Of a DNA stretch of 64,000 nt, positions 58,901-64,000 are shown piece by piece. Both the position numbers and the translations under genes were made by a program. This DNA is from Rubrobacter aplysinae (GTDB taxonomy: Bacteria > Actinomycetota > Rubrobacteria > Rubrobacterales > Rubrobacteraceae). The stretch spans positions 62,001 to 126,000 of the forward strand of contig NZ_LEKH01000007.1 in assembly GCF_001029505.1 (NCBI RefSeq), given 5' to 3'. Every line of letters begins with the position of its first letter. Position 1 is the first letter of the stretch. The notes beneath the pieces are model-generated. The model worked only from the letters and a program-made list of their open reading frames with translations, searched no databases and had not been told where the DNA came from.

Positions 58901-59719
58901 GGCCGAGAGCCGCGCCGGCCTCTCGCCGGGGGCGCGGTTAGTGTTGGCCGGGCTCACGTAGAAGGCGATGGAGGAGGGAAGCTGCACTCCCTCAAACAGC
59001 GGGCCTTCGACATCGACCACGGCGTAGACGCCCGCCGCCACCTCGCGGGAGAGGACAGCTGTTGCGAGCCGGTCGGTGCCGCAGACCATCGCCCCCTGCC
59101 CGAAACGCTCCATCAGGTCCAGCGACCACAGAAAGGCGAGCACGGTGGAGTTGATGTTCGACTTGCTCTTGCCAGCGTCGCGCCAGTCCAGTCCAAAGGG
59201 CGGGTTCAGAGCGAGTGCCGGGAAGCGGGTGCCACCTGCCCGGAGCATGGGCACGACCTTCTGGGAGTCGCCTTGGATCGCGGTGTACGGATACTCGGGA
59301 GCGCCAGCATGGTCGCCGTCTATCTCTATGCCGTAGCGGGCCGCTTCGTTAAAGGCGGCCAAAAGAGAGCCGGATCCGGCCGTGGGATCGAGCACGGGAG
59401 TCCTCTCGCCAAGGACCTCGGCTATTAGCCGTGAGGCCTGTATCGGCGCAAAATACTGCTGAAGACCTATGAAGGCGGCCTTGTTGCCGCGGGCATTGGT
59501 GAGCACCCGGCGGCTCGAAGAGAGCGCCTCATCGGTGGCCGCGCCGCCGCGCAGCTTCCCGCGCTTGGCGTCGCTACGGCTAGCGGTTCTTGACTGTGGC
59601 ACGGGTGTACCAACCTCATCTCCGTCCTCGTCCGGGATAGCCGGAGCATCGAGGATCGGGGGCGTGGTCAGGGTCCCGGTCGCCGGGGTGGACGTTCTAC
59701 TGAGGTGATCCACGGCCAC
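55937..59719 (-). CDS. DNA adenine methyltransferase-SNF2 helicase fusion (DarB-like)
   Basis: 1260 residues from GTG 59719, which follows AAGGAGG; an in-frame 59803 start lacks a site. The N-terminal half is an N6-adenine methyltransferase with motif I VLDPTAGSGSLLAAF (about 110) and motif IV LALNPPFGLDW (about 173). The second half is a SNF2-type helicase with P-loop LAHEQGLGKSLQLM (about 575), IDEISEVRG, GATGTPLSNF and a complete C-terminal lobe (VHGLPYSFSVMDQFIARVHR). A four-cysteine insert (CPSCGADTDSGW, then CRGD and CGY, about 735) may bind zinc. P1 DarB and other plasmid methylase-helicases protect incoming DNA from restriction. Confidence 0.88.
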   Translation of the reverse strand: MAVDHLSRTSTPATGTLTTPPILDAPAIPDEDGDEVGTPVPQSRTASRSDAKRGKLRGGAATDEALSSSRRVLTNARGNKAAFIGLQQYFAPIQASRLIAEVLGERTPVLDPTAGSGSLLAAFNEAARYGIEIDGDHAGAPEYPYTAIQGDSQKVVPMLRAGGTRFPALALNPPFGLDWRDAGKSKSNINSTVLAFLWSLDLMERFGQGAMVCGTDRLATAVLSREVAAGVYAVVDVEGPLFEGVQLPSSIAFYVSPANTNRAPGERPARLSARREELPELAEEVVAARRRHTPHVMPYSPNEEALASGFRAVRREYQSREKTARSKARANRYDLTLKGSKVSVGISAFSKLALANTKGSRTVREIELLGGQHVSYFGQNPRTLRQLRELRDEEALTLDPALEEAADKALAEAEKVSTPLFTLKPQMRLGWLTDLDFIRCKKTDPERGFEAGENYALSTNSKIDQQTESRVVEDKDGVPELRQFQTERRLLEVKIGRGSEQQSFDEGPENIAYLIEHFEIPDPGSVAEKFPEEVGEYRRLLEEIADENGFTLKEFQIDHLSRLLTKRRGVLAHEQGLGKSLQLMVLAEATVRLGAKNQVLFVAPQDLLRQWGREYKKFFGSRVHTPEEVRENVLARYKADAERYAGGELEEIRTPAKAREVAKRMEAGEEGWFITYYECLSIVGRKKEVLPEEYVDHRAALGGRLYRYKLSKGSPTTIPGLLGGANTATTADACPSCGADTDSGWDGEVCRGDSYGYNPGCGYVHRSVYRKAAYTHLTTAFKQGVRCIDEISEVRGDDSLRSKSLRALARGPHIYGATGTPLSNFLADAFWGLYICLGNATPAFPYDYHGGKAKFEDDFCVTEHMMGRAEDGEANQRKRRKILPQVANVSQFWRLAQPAISRCRKEQTGEPLVERTYHPVRVPMGAAQKRANRFWLSRFGSYFEWKFPNHPMVEKGLVDKWAAALGQLWRLETAATLPASDEPSREWPEAREELGELSNFTPATLKVLELVMEHVERGEKVLVGSDLIMTGKWIADRLQEKGIKAVHITEEAANGAISTKNPRKRSREIEQFVEGDAQVLCAGVAAVKLGHNLDVSSTVIVHGLPYSFSVMDQFIARVHRLTSKKPVSVYSVIPKGSLAERKYELLSNKGAASDLAFDGELQVQPEQATDWSKVLKEMQERGIRALGEDGEADPEGETVAEEDVEAAWRAIAPLAPQPSATPGTTETPEPERKRRTPELVGFSHAGHIENPHSYEQPALF

Positions 59720-59768
59720 GACACCTCCTTCTATGGTTCGGTTTGATAACTCCCTATACACGCAGAGC

Positions 59769-59809
59769 CGCCTCGTGCGGCCCGCATCCATTCGGGGCCG
59801 CACGAGGCG
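59769..59809 (-). terminator. 15-bp perfect hairpin before the methylase-helicase gene
   Basis: CGCCTCGTGCGGCCC (59769-59783) pairs with GGGCCGCACGAGGCG (59795-59809), an 11-base loop. It lies between the end of the 59845 gene and the ribosome site of the big gene. One of the longest stems in the window. Confidence 0.5.
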
Positions 59810-59844
59810 TCCGGGCGAGAGGCGGTTGGGGACCGCCAGGGTAG

Positions 59845-60156
59845 TTAGAACAGCATCCGGGCTATCTTGGCCTCGGTGAAGCCGATAGGTATCGTCTTGC
59901 CGGTGTCGGCCGCTACTCCGGCTTCTTCGAGAGCGGCCATCATCCCCTCGCCCTCGCTGTAATCCTTGATAAGCACGGCGCCTATACCTAGCTGGGGATT
60001 TGCCTCGGGGACGTTCACGGTAGCCGTTGCAACCGGTTTATCGTCGCGGATGTCCGTAAGGTAGATGGCCGTAGCCCCGCCTTCGGGATAGCGGTCGCGG
60101 TAGGCGTTGCAGGTGTAGCCGCCAAAGCTGACGGTAACGGGTAGCTTCTCGGGCAT
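59845..60156 (-). CDS. Small protein of unknown function
   Basis: 103 residues from ATG 60156 with GAGGAG before it. PVTVSFGGYTCNAYRDRYPE, GATAIYLTDIRDDKPVATAT then a Met/Glu-rich helix and a GFTEAKIARML end. Compact alpha/beta; likely soluble. No motif recognised; placed between ArdC-like and methylase-helicase genes. Confidence 0.6.
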   Translation of the reverse strand: MPEKLPVTVSFGGYTCNAYRDRYPEGGATAIYLTDIRDDKPVATATVNVPEANPQLGIGAVLIKDYSEGEGMMAALEEAGVAADTGKTIPIGFTEAKIARMLF

Positions 60157-60229
60157 GCTTGTCTCCTCTGTAGGGTGCTGCATGGACGGTTCCTACGATT
60201 GTGGAAGCACCGGTGGGCAAGTTGTGAAA

Positions 60230-60271
60230 GCCGGTAGGCGGTCCGCATCTTTTGCGGGACCGCCTGCCGGC
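60230..60271 (-). terminator. 15-bp hairpin after the ArdC-like gene
   Basis: GCCGGTAGGCGGTCC (60230-60244) pairs with GGACCGCCTGCCGGC (60257-60271) with one G-T pair and a 12-base loop, 30 bases beyond the ArdC-like stop. No T-run. Confidence 0.5.
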
Positions 60272-60300
60272 TCTCGGAGGAGCGGGGTTCTCTAGGTTCT

Positions 60301-61218
60301 CTAGGCGGCTACCGAGCTCTCTCCGGAGTCCGGGATTTCGGCCGCTTCGTGAACTCCGTAGTCGAGGACCTTGCCGACCACCTCGTGGATTCGACCTATA
60401 ACGCCCTGCAGAGTCTTCGGATCCTCGGCGTGACGGGCGATGTACGGGAAGCTAAACGCCTCCGTGTCTATGCCGAAGTGCCCGCAGATCGCGTAGGAGG
60501 CGCCTTCGGCCTCGGTCTCCTTGGTTCCCGTGTCCTCGGTAAGGCTGACGTGCAGCGGGTGCAGGAAGTAGTGGCAGAGCTCGTGAGCCAGGGTGGTAGC
60601 CTTACTCACCTCCGGTATGGCACTGGAGATCACGATCCGCCCGCTCCTCGGGTCGTGATAGCCGTAGTGTCCGGGTCCGAGCTCAGCCTCGGTAACGGGT
60701 ACGCCCTCGGCCTCGCAGACGCGAGAGAGCGCCGAGTACAGGCGTTCGGCGGAGCTTGCGTCAGCCTCTACCCTCCCGGTCATTGGCGGCGCAGGTAGAG
60801 GTTCTCCTTCAGTCGATTCGTAGGCGAAGACGTTGGCGTCGCGGAATCCGACCATTTTCTTGACCATCTCGCCGGTCTCCTCATCCTCTACCTTGCGGAG
60901 TACCGGGGCAAGGACCTTGATCGCTTTCTCGCCCTTTTTGACCTGCCGGCCGTGCTCCTGCCACTTCCGGTACCCGGCCACCATCGTCGCGTCGGGGCGC
61001 TGGAGGAAGATAAGCATGGTGTTGTTCGGTGAATACTTCCGAAATGACCGGGTGAACGAGAGGTATCGCTTGAATTCCTCGCTCGTGGTGATCCGGGTGA
61101 TGCCCTCTTTGAGGAGCTCCATCGCCTTCGAGGTCTTCTCGGTACCGGCTGTACCCTTTGTCTCAGTGCCTCGGATCGCATCGGCACGCTTTCGGGCACG
61201 GGGCTCCGCGGTCTGCAT
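60301..61218 (-). CDS. ArdC-like antirestriction protein (ssDNA-binding plus zincin domain)
   Basis: 305 residues. N-terminal ssDNA-binding domain: LKEGITRITTSEEFKRYLSF, YSPNNTMLIFLQRPDATMVA, GYRKWQEHGRQVKKGEKAIK. C-terminal zinc peptidase with TLAHELCHYFLH (about 208) and a downstream acidic motif ETEAEGASYAICGHFG. ArdC proteins protect plasmid DNA from restriction after transfer. It is flanked by hairpins and near the methylase-helicase, making this a protection cluster. AAAGGATG precedes the ATG. Confidence 0.9.
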   Translation of the reverse strand: MQTAEPRARKRADAIRGTETKGTAGTEKTSKAMELLKEGITRITTSEEFKRYLSFTRSFRKYSPNNTMLIFLQRPDATMVAGYRKWQEHGRQVKKGEKAIKVLAPVLRKVEDEETGEMVKKMVGFRDANVFAYESTEGEPLPAPPMTGRVEADASSAERLYSALSRVCEAEGVPVTEAELGPGHYGYHDPRSGRIVISSAIPEVSKATTLAHELCHYFLHPLHVSLTEDTGTKETEAEGASYAICGHFGIDTEAFSFPYIARHAEDPKTLQGVIGRIHEVVGKVLDYGVHEAAEIPDSGESSVAA

Positions 61219-61329
61219 GTCGCATCCTTTCTAGAGGGTATATAAGGGTTTTTAAGGATTGATGTACAGGAGAGGTAGACCGGCTCCGGAAGGTGGGGAA
61301 AGGAAGGGAAAGGAGAAAGGAGCCCGGAG

Positions 61330-61367
61330 CCGGTCAGCCCTCTCGACCCCTGGCGAGGGCTGACCGG
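61330..61367 (-). terminator. 13-bp perfect hairpin upstream of the ArdC-like gene
   Basis: CCGGTCAGCCCTC (61330-61342) pairs with GAGGGCTGACCGG (61355-61367), a 12-base loop, in the 191-base gap between the 61410 gene and the ArdC-like gene. No T-run. Confidence 0.5.
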
Positions 61368-61409
61368 GCCGGGTATACAAGGAGAGATGGTAATGCAGTT
61401 CTAGAGGTT

Positions 61410-61814
61410 CTAGAGGTCCGCCTGGTCGAAGTCGGGCTCCGGCGGGTCCTCCAGTAGCTCGTCGCGGTACTCACCGCGAGCGGTCTGGACGCTGATGTGG
61501 TGCGAGATCGACCGGTGTGCCCTGCTCGCCCGCTTGCGCGCGGCGACCTCCCGGTAATAAAGGTGCTCGAGCTCCACCGCCACCCGGGAGAGCTTATCCG
61601 CATGATCCATCACGGAGCGCCCGTGCTCGAAGTACTCGGGATCGTCGTAGGTCAGCGGATACTGGGCGAGCCAGGAGGCGTTTGAGGCGCAGCCCTGTAC
61701 CGTGAGCTCGGCGTCGTGCATCCTGTCCTCCAGCCTGCGGGCCTTGCGGCATGTCTCGAATCCTTCGGAACCTTCGAAGCAGCCGCAGCCGTAGAGTCGT
61801 ACCGTATCGCTCAT
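61410..61814 (-). CDS. Protein of unknown function with Cys-rich start
   Basis: 134 residues from ATG 61814, with AAAGGAGG just upstream. VRLYGCGCFEGSEGFETCRK holds three cysteines, and another appears at VQGCASN. The rest is helical and charged, with a His/Arg-rich middle. Soluble; no known family. Confidence 0.55.
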   Translation of the reverse strand: MSDTVRLYGCGCFEGSEGFETCRKARRLEDRMHDAELTVQGCASNASWLAQYPLTYDDPEYFEHGRSVMDHADKLSRVAVELEHLYYREVAARKRASRAHRSISHHISVQTARGEYRDELLEDPPEPDFDQADL

Positions 61815-61903
61815 CACTACCTCCTTTCCCGAGATCTTTCTGCCTCTTTGTTATCGAGCTCTGGCGTGAGTTCTTGCATGATGATCTCCTTGGTTTCTCG
61901 TTA

Positions 61904-62716
61904 TCAGGCCGCCTCACACAGACCTGGCTCTGCCCCGGCCTGCTCCGGGCTCTGATGTCGTGGAGCTTCCTCCGCTGCCTCCTCGGACGGCTCGCCAGCG
62001 CTGGCCAGCTGTCCCCGGACGGCGGGTTCGGAGTAGAAGGCGAGTACGAGGCTCTTGGCGTCTGCCTCATAAGAGGCGTTGACTGGTCTCCAGCCCCCGG
62101 TACCGGTGCTCACGAACCGCTTCAAGCACCACGTGGTCTGACTTACCTCACCGGCTGCAGAGCGGACACCGATAACCACCCTGGTAGTGGGTGAGTCGGC
62201 CGCGCTCGCGTAACCCTGGCCGCATAGACCTTCATTAGCGCGGTAACGGCGCTCGGCAAGCTTCAAGCTACACACCGGATTGCCTTCGTCGTCTTCCCTT
62301 ACGGTAGCTCCGAGCATCCTAAGCAGGTTCCGCCTGCCGAGCAGCCATCTCACCCAGAAACGACTTAGGAGACGCTGTAGAGCGAGCACGCTGCTTTCGG
62401 CCCGGCCTATCACGCCCCGCTGCTCGGTAACTTTTTTTCGGGCTTGGTTCAAGAACACCCGCGCCAGCCAGGCGAAGAGTAGGGCGATCAGGGAGCGGAG
62501 CAGCTCCGTAGCGGCGGCCTTCAGGCGCGCTCGGGCACGGGCGGTGGTCTTTGCGAGGTGGTCCACCTCCGAAGGGTCTTCGAGGGCCACTCTCATGGCT
62601 AGCTCTGTAGCCTCTTCCTCGTCTCTGAACTCGCGCCGGGAGGAGGCTACGAGGTCCCTGGGGTCCGGCTCTACCTTCGGGTTGTAGATGGTGATCTTGG
62701 TCTGATTGGCGGGCAC
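61904..62716 (-). CDS. Possible membrane-associated protein of unknown function
   Basis: 270 residues from GTG 62716, with GGAGGAG before it. The longer frame to 62854 would run across a large hairpin. Residues about 70-110 form an Ala/Arg-rich helix and one hydrophobic segment (SLIALLFAWLARVFL). The end has RTRVV-type beta words (SPTTRVVIGVRSAAGEVSQT) and an acidic tail. Unknown role. A strong leader hairpin (62735-62772) suggests control of its translation. Confidence 0.5.
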   Translation of the reverse strand: MPANQTKITIYNPKVEPDPRDLVASSRREFRDEEEATELAMRVALEDPSEVDHLAKTTARARARLKAAATELLRSLIALLFAWLARVFLNQARKKVTEQRGVIGRAESSVLALQRLLSRFWVRWLLGRRNLLRMLGATVREDDEGNPVCSLKLAERRYRANEGLCGQGYASAADSPTTRVVIGVRSAAGEVSQTTWCLKRFVSTGTGGWRPVNASYEADAKSLVLAFYSEPAVRGQLASAGEPSEEAAEEAPRHQSPEQAGAEPGLCEAA

Positions 62717-62734
62717 CGCACTCTCCTCCGGGTA

Positions 62735-62772
62735 GCCTTCTGCTGCTTGCACCCCTGAAAGCAGCAGAAGGC
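62735..62772 (-). promoter_or_regulatory. 14-bp perfect leader hairpin
   Basis: GCCTTCTGCTGCTT (62735-62748) pairs with AAGCAGCAGAAGGC (62759-62772), a 10-base loop. It ends a few bases before the GGAGGAG site of the gene starting at 62716. Candidate translational control or processing element. Confidence 0.55.
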
Positions 62773-62858
62773 GGCATATCTTACGTAGGCTGGCCTGGTG
62801 GAGATCAGCTACTCTCTTACGTGACTTTATGTAACTGTATGCAGCTGTATGCAACTAG

Positions 62859-64000
62859 CTAGCCTGCCCGGGTACGCTCGCCTCTATCTTCAGCGGTGAT
62901 TCTGCCGGCATTGGTGGAAGGCTTTGAGACTTCGAGCCCGGCGCCCGAGTCCACCCTGGCGGGGGCTGTCTGGCGCGTATCGGGTAGCAGCCGGCCGAGC
63001 TCGTCTATCCGCTCGACCACGAATGAGAAGCCGCGCCTCTCATCCTGCTCGACGACTCCTTCGAGGAGAAAAGAGGCGGCACCGTAGAGATTGTGACCGT
63101 ACCTCTGGTAGGTATCACTGAATATGGTGGCCTGCAAGAGCCCCGTCTCGTCTTCTATAAGCAGGAAGTAGACGGGCTTGCCGCTCTTGGTGGGCGGGCT
63201 CTGTAGACACTCCAAGATCCCGGCGGCCCGGACGCGGGAGCCGTGGGGCATCTCCCGTACCTTCCTCGCCGGCGTTACCCGGAGCTCCTTCAGAGCCTGG
63301 CGGTACCTTCGTAGAGGGTGTTCCACGACGTCCAGCGAGAGTACCTCGCGCTGCATCCTCGCCTCCTCGCTGGGCGGGAATGGTAGGCTCGCTATTCGTC
63401 CGGCACCCGGACGTTCGTACCACCAGCCATCTTCCACGGAGCTTCCGAGCCCGGTGATCACGGCTGCGGATAGCTCTCTCTGATTATCTCCGCACCGTTT
63501 CCTGGGGAGTCTTTCAGCTTCCTCAAGAAGCTCCCTGCGGCCGCCAGTCTTCTCACGACTCAGCGCGTCGAGGAAGCCGCCTCTTATAAGGTTCGCCAGC
63601 GCCCGGCTGTCTACCGGGGTGCGATGGTAGAGATCGGCTGCTGAGGAGAAAGGGCGCTCCTCCCGCTCCGCGAGTATCCCGTCGATACTCCGCTGTGAGA
63701 GCCCCTTGCAGTAGGAGAGCCCGACGCGAACGGCGGTTCCGTTTTCCGCAGAGTGCTCCACGGTACACCCCTCCCCGGATAGATGTATGTCGGGCGGGAG
63801 TATGGAGATCTCTATCCTCCGGGCCTCGTTGAGGAGCACCCTCGGGGAGTAGAATCCCATGGGCTGTGAATTGAGAAGTGCCGTGAAGTAGGGGGCGGGA
63901 TACTCGCACCGCATGTAGGCCGAGGCGTAGGAGAGCTCGGCGAAGGAGGCGGCATGGGCGGCCGAGAAGCCGTAGGCGGCGAAGCCAATCATCCAGTCCA
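62859..64000 (-). CDS. DnaE-type DNA polymerase III alpha subunit, C-terminal part (5' end outside window)
   Basis: About 380 visible residues; the frame is open to the right edge. MIGFAAYGFSAAHAASFAEL, then YASAYMRCEYPAPYFTALLN and FYSPRVLLNEARR are the standard C-terminal part of the DnaE finger/palm end, particularly the DnaE2/ImuC subgroup. Further on come the helix-hairpin part and an OB-fold (VRAAGILECLQSPPTKSGKP). The tail after about residue 340 is disordered. It may be the polymerase for mutagenic repair or plasmid replication; the neighbours needed to decide (ImuA, ImuB) are not visible. Confidence 0.85.
   Translation of the reverse strand, partial: DWMIGFAAYGFSAAHAASFAELSYASAYMRCEYPAPYFTALLNSQPMGFYSPRVLLNEARRIEISILPPDIHLSGEGCTVEHSAENGTAVRVGLSYCKGLSQRSIDGILAEREERPFSSAADLYHRTPVDSRALANLIRGGFLDALSREKTGGRRELLEEAERLPRKRCGDNQRELSAAVITGLGSSVEDGWWYERPGAGRIASLPFPPSEEARMQREVLSLDVVEHPLRRYRQALKELRVTPARKVREMPHGSRVRAAGILECLQSPPTKSGKPVYFLLIEDETGLLQATIFSDTYQRYGHNLYGAASFLLEGVVEQDERRGFSFVVERIDELGRLLPDTRQTAPARVDSGAGLEVSKPSTNAGRITAEDRGERTRAG

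Noticed and set aside
1-64000. tRNA, rRNA or complete insertion sequences
   Set aside because: No cloverleaf with conserved arms, no rRNA sequence and no transposase with paired terminal repeats could be found by eye; small tRNAs could still be missed.

Overview
The window reads as part of a large, probably conjugative plasmid (or plasmid-derived element) of a high-GC Gram-positive actinobacterium. The reasons are GC-rich coding DNA with frequent GTG starts and ATGA/GTGA gene overlaps, an iteron origin with its own initiator, a parAB locus, and a type IV secretion (T4SS) operon of the Gram-positive kind (PrgI-like VirB4, VirD4, TcpC/VirB8-like proteins, cell-wall hydrolases). A deep-branching genus such as Rubrobacter is my best guess; nothing in the window proves it. 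No rRNA, tRNA, CRISPR array or complete insertion sequence was seen.

Layout. 1-19.1 kb (minus strand): one T4SS/conjugation operon. In transcription order it encodes two small proteins, a VirD4 coupling ATPase, a small membrane protein, a VirB2-like pilin candidate, a VirB4 ATPase with extra domains at both ends, a MinD/ParA-like ATPase, a small membrane protein, a transglycosylase-metalloprotease fusion, TcpC/VirB8-like proteins, a CAP-domain protein, a secreted matrixin-like protease, and a VirB6-like protein cut by the window edge. 19.2-25.2 kb: a control region containing an XRE regulator, an ImmA/IrrE-type metalloprotease, a seven-helix membrane protein and a FAD oxidoreductase (minus strand), diverging from a second small regulator related to the first and a LuxR-type protein (plus strand).

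25.2-34.1 kb (plus strand): replication and partition. Nested inverted repeats, nine iterons, an AT-rich segment, a Rep initiator ending in a DnaA-domain-I-like module, several proteins of unknown role, a YdjM-like membrane protein, a sigma-70 factor, and parA plus a small DNA-binding partner flanked on both sides by AT-rich repeats. 34.2-43.5 kb: DNA-handling genes (HTH/cold-shock fusion, DinG-like helicase, PD-(D/E)XK nuclease, DUF4326 protein, secreted nuclease interrupted by an amber codon, possible annealing protein) and a CGNR regulator. 43.6-46.8 kb: chromosomal-type cargo (MFS exporter, acetyltransferase, AhpD-like protein, Lrp regulator) with an IS5-type transposase remnant.

46.8-54 kb (minus strand): a PRTRC-like ubiquitin-related cassette (ThiF/E1-like, ubiquitin-like plus JAB peptidase fusion, PRTRC-B-like) followed upstream by DUF6573, small zinc-finger and SWIM proteins. 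54-64 kb: a very large methyltransferase-helicase fusion, an ArdC-like antirestriction protein, small unknown proteins and the C-terminal part of a DnaE-type polymerase. Taken together the genes would copy, segregate, regulate and transfer the element and protect it in a new host. No relaxase or oriT was recognised, so these would have to lie outside the window. Intergenic gaps on the minus-strand half repeatedly hold long perfect GC-rich hairpins without U-runs.
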